Assembly: GCA_963975425.1 (NCBI GenBank)
Contig: CAXBGS010000019.1
Coordinates: 1 to 64,000 of the forward strand
DNA: 64,000 nt
Direction of reading: 5' to 3'
Source: CAXBGS01 sp963975425
Lineage (GTDB): Bacteria; Planctomycetota; Planctomycetia; Pirellulales; Pirellulaceae
This document shows positions 9,445 through 18,410 of the stretch, piece after piece; the first letter of the stretch is position 1, and every line of letters starts with the position of its first letter. The translations under genes and the position numbers were made by a program. The notes below the pieces were generated by a model that saw only the letters and a list, made by a program, of their open reading frames with translations, was not told where the DNA came from and did not search any database.

Positions 9445-10863
9445 TCATTCCGAATACTCAGTCGGGTCAATGCCCAAAGTCTTTAGTTTGCTACGCAAAG
9501 TGACTCGCGAAATCCCCAAGATTCCAGCGGCTTTCAACTGATTTCCGTGAGTATGCGAGAGGACCTCGCGAAAGAGTTGGCGTTCCGCCGCCGCGATTGA
9601 TTCTGCGTAAAGATTTTGCGAGCCGGCTTCGAGGCGTTGTGAAACGAAATCGCGAGACAAATATTGATTGTCCGTATCGGATGATTCGTTACGTGCATCA
9701 GATTCATTCAGAGCCGGAAGAAACTCCGGCAACAAGACGTTGCCTCGTGAGGCAAGCAGCGATTCCTTGATGACGCTTTCGAGTTCGCGAACGTTGCCGG
9801 GCCAATGGTATCGATGAAGCAATTCTAATGTTTCCGGTGCGAGCGTCCGAACGGGCTTACCGAACTCTCGCCCATATTTCCTCAAGAAATACTCCGCGAG
9901 CAGCCTCAAATCATCCTCTCGATCGCGCAGGGGTGGCAGTTCGATGGACACAACGCTAAGCCGGAAGTACAGATCGGCGCGAAACAGCCCTTCCGAAACA
10001 AGTTGTTTGAGATCATGGTTGGTGGCGGCGATGATTCGCGTGTCGACTTTGATTGGTTCGCTGCCGCCCACGCGCTCAAACGCTTGATCCTGAAGAACTC
10101 GCAAAAGTTTTGCCTGGGTCAAGGGCGACATGTCACCAACTTCATCTAAGAACAGCGTTCCTTTGTCTGCTTGTTCCAACTTTCCGATCCGCTGGCGATG
10201 GGCATCCGTGAATGCACCCCTTTCGTGACCAAAGATCTCGCTTTCCAGCAACGCGTCTGGGATTGCAGCGCAATTGATCGCTTGGAAGGGCCCCTTGGCT
10301 CGTGCGCTGTGGTGATAGATCGCTTGTGCAACGACCTCTTTCCCGGTTCCGCTTTCACCCAATAAGAGCACGGTGATGTTTTGCGAAGCCACGCGTCCGA
10401 TCGATTTATAGACCTCTTGCATCGCCTGGCATCGACCGACAATCGCATCGGTTTCTGCCAGATCGCTTTCATCGGCAATCGTGGGTTGAACCCGCACCAT
10501 GCGACTTAGGTCAAACGCTTTTTTTAGCAGTTCGCGGATTTCGCTCAGTTCCAGCGGTTTGAACAGGTAATCGTAGGCGCCAAGTTTGGTTGCCTCGATC
10601 GCCGATTCAACGGTACCGTGTCCAGTGATGAAAATCACGGGGACGCGCGAATCGATCTCTCGTAGTGTTTGAAAACACTCAAGCCCCGATTTATCGGGCA
10701 AGCTCAGGTCGATCACGACGACGTGCGGACGTTCGTCTCGAAAAATGCGTTCGCCCGCCGACGCTTGTTTGGCCGTCAGTACGGTCGTGGCCTCGTCCGC
10801 GAAAGCCCGCTCGAATGCGTGTAAGATGGCCGGTTCGTCGTCGATCACGAGCAACTTTTGCAT
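9445..10863 (-). CDS. sigma-54-dependent response regulator, NtrC family
   Basis: Transcription activator of 472 aa. It has an N-terminal receiver domain (residues 1-115, DDE, DLSLPD, TGHG, KPLE), an AAA+ domain (about 148-385, Walker A GESGTGKE) and a Fis-type helix-turn-helix at the end (HGNQLKAAGILGISRVTLRS). The loop that contacts sigma-54 reads GAFTDA instead of the usual GAFTGA. The ATG at 10863 is preferred because AAGGA lies upstream and it overlaps the kinase stop codon by one base (TGATG), a sign of translational coupling. A longer frame exists upstream but overlaps the kinase gene. With the kinase it forms a complete two-component system that may control the convergent efflux genes, which is inference from position. 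Confidence 0.92.
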   Translation of the reverse strand: MQKLLVIDDEPAILHAFERAFADEATTVLTAKQASAGERIFRDERPHVVVIDLSLPDKSGLECFQTLREIDSRVPVIFITGHGTVESAIEATKLGAYDYLFKPLELSEIRELLKKAFDLSRMVRVQPTIADESDLAETDAIVGRCQAMQEVYKSIGRVASQNITVLLLGESGTGKEVVAQAIYHHSARAKGPFQAINCAAIPDALLESEIFGHERGAFTDAHRQRIGKLEQADKGTLFLDEVGDMSPLTQAKLLRVLQDQAFERVGGSEPIKVDTRIIAATNHDLKQLVSEGLFRADLYFRLSVVSIELPPLRDREDDLRLLAEYFLRKYGREFGKPVRTLAPETLELLHRYHWPGNVRELESVIKESLLASRGNVLLPEFLPALNESDARNESSDTDNQYLSRDFVSQRLEAGSQNLYAESIAAAERQLFREVLSHTHGNQLKAAGILGISRVTLRSKLKTLGIDPTEYSE

Positions 10864-12164
10864 CAAGATTCCTTGCGTGTCGATAGTGCTGTTTCGGACG
10901 TCATTGGCAGCGTCAGTTTGAACTGCGCGCCGCCGTCGATTCCGTTTGTCGCTTCCAGCGTTCCATGATGCGATTCTGCGATACGTCTGCAAATGCCCAG
11001 ACCGAGTCCGACGCCATTGGGCTTGGTCGTAACGAATGGCGAAAAGATACGATCGAAGACTTGCTTAGCGATCCCCGGACCGGTGTCTGCCACGATAACC
11101 TCGACGTGATGGTCGGTGGGGGTGACGGTGATCGACAACTGTCCGCCGGTGGGCATTGCATCAAGTCCGTTCAGCATCAAGTTCACCAACATTTGTCGGA
11201 ACTGAGCCGGATCGCCGCTGACTTCGACCCCTTTTTCCGGCAACGCAACGCTTAATTTGACGTTCTGGGCGGCGCACCGACCATCGACAAGCTTCATGGC
11301 ATGACTTACGACCGCGCCGATTTCGAATCGACAGAACTCTGTCTTTTCGGGGCGGGCGTACTCGAGCAAGCTTTCCACTGAACGTTCCATCCGGCGTATC
11401 TCTTGCTCGACAAGCTCCATGTCATCGGTCGGCAATCCCTTCTCGGCAAACTTGGCTCGGTTGACTTGAATCAACATTTTGATCGAGGTTAGCGGATTGC
11501 GAATCTCATGAGCGACTCCGGTGGCTAGTTGTGCCAACGTTGTCATTTGCTGTGCGCGAAGCGCTTCCGTTTCGCGCGCCATTGTGATGCGTTGCAGCTC
11601 TGCTTCTTGAGCCAGCGTCAAGTCTCGGATGATTGCGACGTATTGACGACCCGAGTCCGACGGATACTCGCTGATCGAAACATGGATCGGGAATTCCGAG
11701 CCGCTGTCACGGACGCCTTCCAACCGATAATCACTGGGCAAGCGAGAAAACTCGAGCGGTAAATTTGGTATCGCGTCATGAATGGATCGACCGATCAATT
11801 CGTCAGCTCGCAGTTCGAACAGACTGGTACATGCCCTATTACAAGAGTCGATGATGAACATGCGGTCGAAAGAGATGATGCCTTCGCTGGCATTAGACAC
11901 GATCGTTTCTGATCGCTGATGTTCTTGAATCGCAATTCGGCGCAAAGGTCCAATGATGATCCACCATAACGCCGGTGCACAGATCAGAGTCAATAGCACC
12001 GCGTCCACAAAGGCGATGCCGACATCACCGAAATAACGGGGGACGAGATGCGGAAGTACAAACATCACCGCGACTTCCACCGCAAAAACCATCAACAGGA
12101 CGATCACGAGGATTCGTGCAGGCGATTTGACAATGTTAGAAAGAGCGGACTCGCGATCAGGCAT
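10863..12164 (-). CDS. membrane sensor histidine kinase with PAS domain, NtrB/ZraS-like
   Basis: Sensor kinase of 433 aa that should phosphorylate the co-encoded sigma-54 regulator. Two transmembrane helices (about 17-37 and 50-72) are separated by only a dozen residues, so there is no large periplasmic sensor. A PAS domain follows (about 80-190). The dimerisation/phosphotransfer box is GVAHEIRNPLTSIK with the phospho-accepting His219. The ATPase domain has an N-box (LVNLMLNGLDAM), DTGPGIA and GVGLGLGI. The gene overlaps the regulator start by one base. Signal input is probably cytoplasmic through PAS or through the membrane. Confidence 0.92.
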   Translation of the reverse strand: MPDRESALSNIVKSPARILVIVLLMVFAVEVAVMFVLPHLVPRYFGDVGIAFVDAVLLTLICAPALWWIIIGPLRRIAIQEHQRSETIVSNASEGIISFDRMFIIDSCNRACTSLFELRADELIGRSIHDAIPNLPLEFSRLPSDYRLEGVRDSGSEFPIHVSISEYPSDSGRQYVAIIRDLTLAQEAELQRITMARETEALRAQQMTTLAQLATGVAHEIRNPLTSIKMLIQVNRAKFAEKGLPTDDMELVEQEIRRMERSVESLLEYARPEKTEFCRFEIGAVVSHAMKLVDGRCAAQNVKLSVALPEKGVEVSGDPAQFRQMLVNLMLNGLDAMPTGGQLSITVTPTDHHVEVIVADTGPGIAKQVFDRIFSPFVTTKPNGVGLGLGICRRIAESHHGTLEATNGIDGGAQFKLTLPMTSETALSTRKES

Positions 12165-13409
12165 CAGTCAAGCGCAGAAATAAGTGATGTAGGCCGGTAG
12201 ATGAGGAATCGCTGGTCGTCGGCGGTTAGTGAACGGCGTAAGACCATGAGAGTCTAACACTTTGGGGCAGAGCTGAATTCGGCATGCCAACGGGAATCGT
12301 TGTGCGGGGGCCTATCTTGTGCGGTGGCCTATCTTGCGTTTATCCGCAATGCGCTGGATTTGTGAATGTCGGTCGCGGCGGTCATCGCCGATGGTGATGA
12401 TGGAAAGCGAGAGGCTCGCACCGTTCGGGGATTGGTCGTCATCTTTTTTGACCCCGCGGAAAGTTTATGTCTCGGCGGTCGTGCCCATCCGTACGCTCTG
12501 CCGTCGTACTTACTGAGGGACAGAGATCCGGCAGCGATCTTGCTGCCGCCCCAGGCGATATCGGCTTGGCATGATCCGTAGAGATTCGCAGACGGGCGGT
12601 CGTCAACCGGTGCGTTAACAACGACAGGGTCGTCATTCCTAGTGGAGGGACGTAGGAGCGGCGAAGACGAACCATGTTCCGTTATCGATTCTGGCGACTT
12701 CGTGTTCATTGGCTTACCAACTTTAGTGGCGTACCAGCCATCGGAAGAGCAAACGGGAACGGAGTTCGCGTCGGCATGTTTCCTTGATTCGACTGGACCA
12801 CTGCGCAAGCGCAGGATCAATCTCTGCGGTCTGAGCGATCGCACGCAACGGTGAGCGGGGTCTGGATGTAATTCAAAACCCCCCGGCCGAAGATTGATTG
12901 CTGTTTTGCAGCTAGCTGCGAATGAAGTCTACGACGCTCTCGTTCCATCGCAGGGGTATTGATCGCGCGAGTAAAAATCCCCGGGGTGATGCTGGACACG
13001 CGTCGACTCCTCACGTGGTCTCGCGGTGTCGATGCCGCATGTGTCGACTTAATAGCTTGGGCTAAAGGTATGTGGCAGAAGGCCGCAGGGATCGTTGGCA
13101 CGTGATCTCTTTCTTGTTGATATCGAACACGAAATTCGTGGCGTACGTTGGTTTGACCATGCTGAAAATTGAACATTGCGCATGAAGACACGGCACGATT
13201 CGGTTTAATCAGAATCCCTCTCTTAGTGGAAAATCAAAAATTCGCCCCCTAGCGCCACCCTGCCAACCTGGAATGAGCTACGCTTTTCATGAGTGACACA
13301 TCTATCAATTCGTCGCAGTCATCGTGCTGGCGACATTGTTCGCTCAAGACGTGTTCGGGGCCCCGCCGATTTCCTCCCCCTACCGACAATTTGACATAAT
13401 CGACCGGCA
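12165..13409. other. long intergenic region with a 17-bp tandem duplication
   Basis: About 1.2 kb with no gene I can support. TGCGGGGGCCTATCTTG and TGCGGTGGCCTATCTTG lie in tandem at 12303-12336. The promoter of the histidine kinase must lie at its left end. Open frames here lack domains, ribosome-binding sites and plausible composition. Confidence 0.6.
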
Positions 13410-13652
13410 ATGACCGACACCCCACAAGAGCTACTCAGAGTCGTAGCACGTTTACCAGAATCGGAACGGCACGCGCGGAAAGACGAATTATTGAAGAAGT
13501 ATTCTTCGCAATTCGCAACACCGCTGCATCGCCAAATACTTGAGTGTCTGGTTGGAGATTCGTGCACTAGTTTGGCTGCGCAATCGTGGGCCTCGACGCT
13601 TGTTCGCGAAGAAGCGTCTGGCGAACAAAAGAGCGACCCCGAGCAGCCATAA
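13410..13652 (+). CDS. small hypothetical protein
   Basis: An 80-residue frame starting with ATG. The translation is hydrophilic and would form amphipathic helices (PQELLRVVARLPESER, KDELLKKYSSQF), followed by a short acidic tail. The composition resembles a true small soluble protein more than a random frame. There is no clear ribosome-binding site and no known family, so it remains uncertain. It is isolated between a long empty region and the stress island. Confidence 0.42.
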   Translation: MTDTPQELLRVVARLPESERHARKDELLKKYSSQFATPLHRQILECLVGDSCTSLAAQSWASTLVREEASGEQKSDPEQP

Positions 13653-13760
13653 AGTCGTCACTCGTATTGGGCTTGCGAAAACTGCTTTCGAGCCTCGCGA
13701 CGCCGCCGCTAGGTTGAGGCTAAGGCGGCGCAGAAGGCTCAGTAACTGAATCTGTGTATC

Positions 13761-13796
13761 AACGAAAAGAGCGAGCTGCGGTTAGGCAGCTCGCTC
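13761..13796 (-). terminator. intrinsic terminator of the minus-strand stress cluster
   Basis: GAGCGAGCTGC (13769-13779) pairs perfectly with GCAGCTCGCTC (13786-13796) around a 6-nt loop. Read on the minus strand, the hairpin is followed by TTTTCGTT. It lies about 80 bp beyond the stop of the CsbD-like gene and probably ends that transcript. Confidence 0.75.
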
Positions 13797-13873
13797 ATTC
13801 ACTTTCGTACAACATGGCGCTCTTAGCCGGCCAGTCTACAACTGGACATCGTCAGCACTTTTGGATTTGACGC

Positions 13874-14320
13874 CTAGCGAGTCCATCGTTCACGCCAACT
13901 CAAGTCTCGTTCGCGATGGGCGCCTAGCGAAAACCCAATCAGTAAGCCGGCAACGATACCGACACCGAAAGCAGTTCCCACTGATTCCAGTGGATGACGC
14001 GCAACGGCTGTCGCTGAGTACTGGTAGCCTCGGCGAGCTTGTTCGGACGCCTGATCGTATCCTTCCCTGATTGTCTCTCGGGCTTGATTCGCGTAATCAG
14101 ATGCCCGGCCCATCGCCGAATCGCACGACGAACAGCAGTCGTGCATAAATGCTTCGATCTGTTCACGTGCGTGTCCCGTCTTACGCTGTACCAACCCGAC
14201 CAGCTGATCAACATTACCTTCGACTTGCGCTAATTCGTCATCGGAAATTTCGCCGTACTTCTCTTTGACAGCACCAACGACGGTATTCCAATTGCCTTTC
14301 AACTCTTCTTTCGTAGCCAT
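13874..14320 (-). CDS. CsbD-like stress protein with C-terminal membrane anchor
   Basis: 148 aa. The N-terminal 60 residues match the CsbD type (KEELKGNWNTVVGAVKEKYGEIS, then a VEGNVDQLVGLVQRKTG stretch), a family of stress-induced proteins of unclear mechanism. The C-terminal part resembles DUF883/YqjD proteins: an amphipathic helical stretch, then a glycine-rich transmembrane segment (VGTAFGVGIVAGLLIGFSLG, about 116-135) and a basic tail. A good GGGAGAG ribosome-binding site precedes the ATG. A homologue with the same layout is encoded at 17628-18047. It probably sits at the inner membrane and responds to osmotic or envelope stress. Confidence 0.85.
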   Translation of the reverse strand: MATKEELKGNWNTVVGAVKEKYGEISDDELAQVEGNVDQLVGLVQRKTGHAREQIEAFMHDCCSSCDSAMGRASDYANQARETIREGYDQASEQARRGYQYSATAVARHPLESVGTAFGVGIVAGLLIGFSLGAHRERDLSWRERWTR

Positions 14321-14555
14321 CCGACTCTCTCCCTTTGTGTATTGTTGCGACTGACTCCTCGGTCAGACAAACTCACGTATACGCACAACCCATGCCAACT
14401 GTTAAAAGCAGAGGCAGAATGCTCGCCGCGATCCGCTACGTCTTAAAAATTGCGCTCCCGCGATCCAGCGTGACGGGTTTGCGTTCGAAACGAGGGCCAC
14501 TCGCAACGAGGTGATTTCACGCTGTCGCGTTCGATCGCCAACGACCCAATTGCGA

Positions 14556-15995
14556 TCACAAGTTGGTTTCTTCCAGTAAGTTCGCTTCGTTCTCCACCGC
14601 CCCTTCGGCTTCCGTCACTCGCTCAATCTCGGCCCGTTCGCTGGACAGGTCGCCCTCAGGTTCAGTCGAGCGGCTAACTGTTTTCTTGGTCTTGGGCTTT
14701 GACCGGTCTCTTGCAAAGGACTGGTCGTCCTGTAGCAACCGAACCGGAACACCTTGCGGGAAGATCAGCTCACGCGCTTCATCGGGCATCGTGATACCTT
14801 CCTCAACAAGACGCTGTGTTACTTGCCGGATCAGAGAGCTGGTAACTTTCACTGCGGAGTGTTTCGACTGATCCAGCCAATACTGACAACGTAAATTGAC
14901 TGTGGCCGAACCGAGTGAGTCGACGAGAACCAACGGCGTTGGATCGTCTGCAACCGCAGTATGAGATTGAAAGACGTCGTCGATGAGCGCTCGCGCCTCG
15001 CTGATCGAGTCTTCAAATCCAATCCCCACCAGAAAGTCGCGGCGTGTCATCGGTGTCGCCGTATAGTTGATAATCGTGCCTTTATAAACGTTGCTGTTGG
15101 GTATCTGGACCTGATTTCCCTCGACGGTATTGAGCACTGTCCCACGAGTCGTGACCTTGCGAACAAAACCCTGATGGCCATCGACTTCGACAAGATCACC
15201 AACGCGAAAGGGGTTATTTAAACTGATAAGAATACTGGCCAGATAATTCTCCGCGATGTCTCGAAAGGCAAAGCCGAGGGCGAGCCCGACGAGCCCAGTC
15301 CCGCCTAATAGGGTGACCGCCAAACGTGTGAGTCCCGACACGCGAAGTGCAATGTAGATTCCGATGACGAAAATCAGAACGCCCACGGCGCTGCCGGAGA
15401 CTTGACGCAGCAAACCGCTCGTGATTGTCCGCCGGCTGAGCCAGCGAGTCAGACGCGCTCCCGCCACCGCGAAATAATAGAAAAGTGCGGCAACGACACA
15501 GGCAATCAATAACAGCGGCAGCAACGCGGTGGTTTCGCGTGCAAGCGACTTGATCGAGGCGATCGCCGGGGTGAAATCAAAGAACGGTTTCTCCGTGACC
15601 GACAGTCGATTGACCACCGCAACGACATCTGTCGTATTCATCGTCGTTCGTTCGGCCCATTGCCGGTGGTCTGCCGTATCAGCCACACCTCGCAGAAACG
15701 CGACGCCGCCGTCGACCCGTACATCCGCATCGACAAACCAACCGGTCGCACCAAAGATTTCATCCAGTCGGCTAGCAATCTTTTCGTCGCTGTTGTCCGG
15801 ATCGACATCCACCGTCGCTGCAACGGTAGTCGGCTCGCCCTCGCCCTCGCCAATCGACTCGGTCGTGTCTTCGAGCGGAGCCATGGACTGTTGAGCGAGG
15901 GCAGGTGCGACGACCGCAGCGTTGAATGACAACAAAAGTGCCGTGGCAAGCGCAAACAACGCAGGCACGGGTTGGTAGCGGGCTTTAAATTCCAC
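14556..15995 (-). CDS. MscS-family mechanosensitive channel with N-terminal BON domain
   Basis: 479 aa. A signal peptide (cleavage near ALA-QQ) is followed by a BON domain (about 70-140, KIASRLDEIFGATGWFVDADVRV and DVVAVVNRLSV), which usually binds membranes or other envelope parts. Several transmembrane helices and the MscS pore/vestibule region come next (LLGGTGLVGLALGFAFRDIAENYLAS, then FRVGDLVEVDGHQGFV). The charged C-terminal tail is unusually long. The GTG at 15995 lies seven bases from AAAGGGA and is preferred over the GTG at 16001, where the spacing is one base. A second BON-MscS channel is encoded at 19963-21234. The role is pressure release or ion flux during osmotic change. Confidence 0.9.
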   Translation of the reverse strand: MEFKARYQPVPALFALATALLLSFNAAVVAPALAQQSMAPLEDTTESIGEGEGEPTTVAATVDVDPDNSDEKIASRLDEIFGATGWFVDADVRVDGGVAFLRGVADTADHRQWAERTTMNTTDVVAVVNRLSVTEKPFFDFTPAIASIKSLARETTALLPLLLIACVVAALFYYFAVAGARLTRWLSRRTITSGLLRQVSGSAVGVLIFVIGIYIALRVSGLTRLAVTLLGGTGLVGLALGFAFRDIAENYLASILISLNNPFRVGDLVEVDGHQGFVRKVTTRGTVLNTVEGNQVQIPNSNVYKGTIINYTATPMTRRDFLVGIGFEDSISEARALIDDVFQSHTAVADDPTPLVLVDSLGSATVNLRCQYWLDQSKHSAVKVTSSLIRQVTQRLVEEGITMPDEARELIFPQGVPVRLLQDDQSFARDRSKPKTKKTVSRSTEPEGDLSSERAEIERVTEAEGAVENEANLLEETNL

Positions 15996-16056
15996 TCGCA
16001 CGTCCCTTTCGCGACCGCGTTGATTGCTAAATTCTTTTATCAGACTGAGTCGAAAT

Positions 16057-16317
16057 TTATCCGCGTAACTTCCAGCCCACGACGACGCCTAAGCCAAAGG
16101 CCCACATCGCAGCGACATCCGGTTTGTCCTTCGCGTAATCTCTGAGCAAACTAAACAAGTCACCGGCCGGTTCGGCGACATAGTACTGTCCCGCTTCGCG
16201 CATCGTTGACGCCGCCGTGTCAGCCGCACCGGAAAAGGTTTCGCGGACCGCTTCGCGAGCATCACCCATCGCTGATTTTTCTTGATCGCCGGTTTCTCGG
16301 GTTACATTGTGACTCAT
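16057..16317 (-). CDS. small DUF883-like membrane protein
   Basis: 86 aa from the ATG at 16317, which has AGGA upstream. The first 50 residues are hydrophilic and helical. One C-terminal hydrophobic segment (AAMWAFGLGVVVGWKLRG) resembles the anchor of YqjD/ElaB proteins, which associate with ribosomes and the inner membrane under stress in enterobacteria. It is part of a minus-strand series of small membrane proteins. The exact function is unknown. Confidence 0.75.
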   Translation of the reverse strand: MSHNVTRETGDQEKSAMGDAREAVRETFSGAADTAASTMREAGQYYVAEPAGDLFSLLRDYAKDKPDVAAMWAFGLGVVVGWKLRG

Positions 16318-16351
16318 TGTTTTTTTCCTGTTAAAGAGGCAAAGGAGAGAA

Positions 16352-16813
16352 TTAGTTGGTCGAGCTAGCACGTGCGTTGGCATATCGATTGGAAAAGCTG
16401 TCTTCACGAACTTGAGCCCGAGCGGATGTTTCCGGGGCAATGACGGCTGCTTTGATCCAACGAAGATTTTCCGCAAGCTCGCTGCGAGTTTCCTCGAGTG
16501 CAGAGACAGCTTTTTGCAACGCAAAGACGGCCAAGACCGCTAGAAAAACTGCAATAATCGCTGCACATCCCGCGGCGCCAAAAATGGACGCCGTCAACGA
16601 CCAGCCCAGCATCTCGTACAACGCCGCGGCCAAGCCGAGCGTCACCGTTGAAACCGTCGCGAGTGCGAACACGAACGCAATTCCCAGATAGACCGCCGCA
16701 GTCTTGGTTCGTTGAGTGGCGACTTGGCTGTCGATCGCGAATAGCTCGATTTGCAATTCGCAAAGGTCTGCGATATCTCGGATGATGCGTCGGAATCCAG
16801 TTTGATTGTTCAT
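16352..16813 (-). CDS. phage holin family / holin-X-like membrane protein
   Basis: 153 aa from the ATG at 16813. The N-terminus (FRRIIRDIADLCELQIELFAIDS) matches the DUF1469/holin-X pattern of an amphipathic helix that runs along the membrane. Two transmembrane helices follow (about 33-60 and 68-95), then a cytosolic helix (ALEETRSELAENLRW). Such proteins are common in bacterial chromosomes next to DUF883 and DUF3618 genes and need not be phage-derived. The spacing to its neighbours suggests a shared transcript. Confidence 0.78.
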   Translation of the reverse strand: MNNQTGFRRIIRDIADLCELQIELFAIDSQVATQRTKTAAVYLGIAFVFALATVSTVTLGLAAALYEMLGWSLTASIFGAAGCAAIIAVFLAVLAVFALQKAVSALEETRSELAENLRWIKAAVIAPETSARAQVREDSFSNRYANARASSTN

Positions 16814-16866
16814 TGTTTTTTCTAAGAGTCTGGGACCGGGATGCTCGTGACGTACGCAATCGGTCG

Positions 16867-17082
16867 CTATCGAAACTTGCGTTTCACTGCCCACCCGAGC
16901 AAAAGGCCGACAGTGATCGAAGCAATGACCACGGCAGATGGATGTAGCTCGATGCATCGTTCTGCCGCAGGCCACAGTCCCGAGGCTGAATCGGGCGTTC
17001 GTGTCATGCGGTCGTTCCGTCGCGGATCGGTCGGATCGGTGAGCCGCGAGTAATGATCTGGTTTTTCGATGGGAGCAATCAT
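16867..17082 (-). CDS. small single-pass membrane protein
   Basis: 71 aa. A proline- and arginine-rich N-terminal half precedes one transmembrane segment (AVVIASITVGLLLGWAVKRK), very similar in pattern to the DUF883 anchor. It lies between the holin-X-like and DUF3618-like genes in the same orientation, 53 bp and 22 bp away. No catalytic motif is present. It is probably a structural or regulatory part of the stress island. Confidence 0.65.
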   Translation of the reverse strand: MIAPIEKPDHYSRLTDPTDPRRNDRMTRTPDSASGLWPAAERCIELHPSAVVIASITVGLLLGWAVKRKFR

Positions 17083-17104
17083 GAGTTGTTTGTATTAAGG
17101 GGTG

Positions 17105-17536
17105 TCAAAGACCACGACTGGCACTCGTCGGTTCCGGGTTGTGCAGCATTTGGGATATTCGTCTCGTTGCCAAAGTGCTGCCCGAACGAAGGGCAAGCGT
17201 AAGAGCCGCACTGACCAATCCTGATACGATTGATTTTTTCGGAATCTGATCTTGGACCAGACGCACACGCTGGATTCCGTCCTCGCGATCGAGGTAAGCA
17301 ACTTGATCGCTAGGCTCCGATTTCCGAGTTGGGACAAGTGCATAAGCAAGTGCCGCGACAACGGGCACGACGATCGCAGGGTAGGATCGCACGTAGTACT
17401 TCCAGTCCGTTAGGTTGTTTACCTTTTCTCGTGCATTATCCATTTGGATAGGTAAATCGCTGCGAATCGTCTGCATACGCTGTCGTATATCATCCGTTCG
17501 TTGCCGGGCGGCAGGCTTCGTTGTCATAACATTCAC
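17105..17536 (-). CDS. DUF3618-like membrane protein
   Basis: 143 aa. The N-terminal helix (RTDDIRQRMQTIRSDLPIQMD) resembles DUF3618 proteins, which are often encoded beside holin-X and DUF883 genes. Two hydrophobic stretches follow, SYPAIVVPVVAALAYALVP near 51-69 and IVSGLVSAALTLALR near 103-117. The ATG at 17536 is taken; a second ATG lies three codons downstream. Its place in the cluster supports an envelope-stress role, but its biochemical action is unknown. Confidence 0.72.
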   Translation of the reverse strand: MNVMTTKPAARQRTDDIRQRMQTIRSDLPIQMDNAREKVNNLTDWKYYVRSYPAIVVPVVAALAYALVPTRKSEPSDQVAYLDREDGIQRVRLVQDQIPKKSIVSGLVSAALTLALRSGSTLATRRISQMLHNPEPTSASRGL

Positions 17537-17627
17537 TCAGTGGAGCCGGGTTGCATGGTTAATGGCGCGATTGCCAGAGCAGCGTGGATCGTGCTGCCAA
17601 CCGTATACGTCGCGACGCACCTGCAGG

Positions 17628-18047
17628 TCAGCGGCGACGGTTGTTCATCAGCATCAGCGCGCCGGCAGCAATACCAACACCAAAAGCGATGGCAAGCGAT
17701 TCAATGGGACGTCGTTGAACGCTGCGAACGACCTTCTTGGAATAGTCGGCCGTCGCTGCCGCAACTTGCTCGTAACCTTCGCGAGCCTGTTGACCAAGTT
17801 CGTTTCCGTACTGATCAGCAAAACTCGCGACGCGTTGTTTTACCGATTCACCATCTCGCAGAACGTTTTGCAGGAATGCTTCGATCTCGTTTCGCGTTGC
17901 ACCCGTCTTGCGCTCGATGGCGCCAACCAATTCGTTGGGAGTCCCGTTGAAATGCGACAACTCCGTTTCGGAAAGCTCACGCCAATTTTGGTGTAGGCGG
18001 TTTTTAACTTCGTTCCAATGCGCTCTTAACTCTTCTCGGGTGACCAC
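17628..18047 (-). CDS. CsbD-like stress protein with C-terminal membrane anchor (second copy)
   Basis: 139 aa. It shares the layout of the protein at 13874-14320: a CsbD-type N-terminus (REELRAHWNEVKNRLHQNWRELSETEL, then GAIERKTGATRNEIEAFL) and a YqjD-like C-terminus with a glycine-rich membrane segment. The start chosen is the GTG at 18047, eight bases from GAGGAG. A longer frame to 18131 would include this ribosome-binding site. A short palindrome lies 29 bp upstream of the start. It is the first gene of the minus-strand stress cluster. Confidence 0.82.
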   Translation of the reverse strand: MVTREELRAHWNEVKNRLHQNWRELSETELSHFNGTPNELVGAIERKTGATRNEIEAFLQNVLRDGESVKQRVASFADQYGNELGQQAREGYEQVAAATADYSKKVVRSVQRRPIESLAIAFGVGIAAGALMLMNNRRR

Positions 18048-18410
18048 GATATTGACTCCTCTAAGGTGTTTCGTAACGAGCGACCTCGCTCGTCGAAGTG
18101 TCAACAATGCACGCGTCATGCCAAATGCCAATCAAAGCGTGGTTCTGCAGCAATTGGTGCGTTCTGTCGCCTGGACGACCATTTGTGACACGCTGTCGAG
18201 CAATCATTGCTGGTCAAGAAACCCTCGCCCTGAACGGTTTGAAGCCAGCGCATGCGACTTGGCCGTATCATGGATTGGTCTGCGATTCGGCTTGGATGCG
18301 ATCAAACCGTTGCGTGCCATTCCAGCATGATCGATTCTGAACATCTCTAGACATCGGCCCATCGTTTGCGTTGCTGGCATCTGTCAGCCGATTCCTCTCA
18401 GGTATTTCTC
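18048..18410. promoter_or_regulatory. divergent promoter region with 8-bp palindrome
   Basis: This 363-bp stretch separates the minus-strand stress cluster from DUF2254 and the second channel gene on the plus strand, so it should hold promoters for both. ACGAGCGA-CC-TCGCTCGT (18076-18093) is a perfect palindrome near the minus-strand leader. It could be an operator or an mRNA hairpin. No other motif was identified. Confidence 0.4.

Noticed and set aside
12329..12844. 171-codon minus-strand frame in the long gap after the histidine kinase
   Set aside because: Composition is unlike a protein, no ribosome-binding site, and no domain.
16352..16813. Holin-like gene as evidence of a prophage
   Set aside because: No other phage gene is nearby, and this family is common in chromosomal stress clusters.
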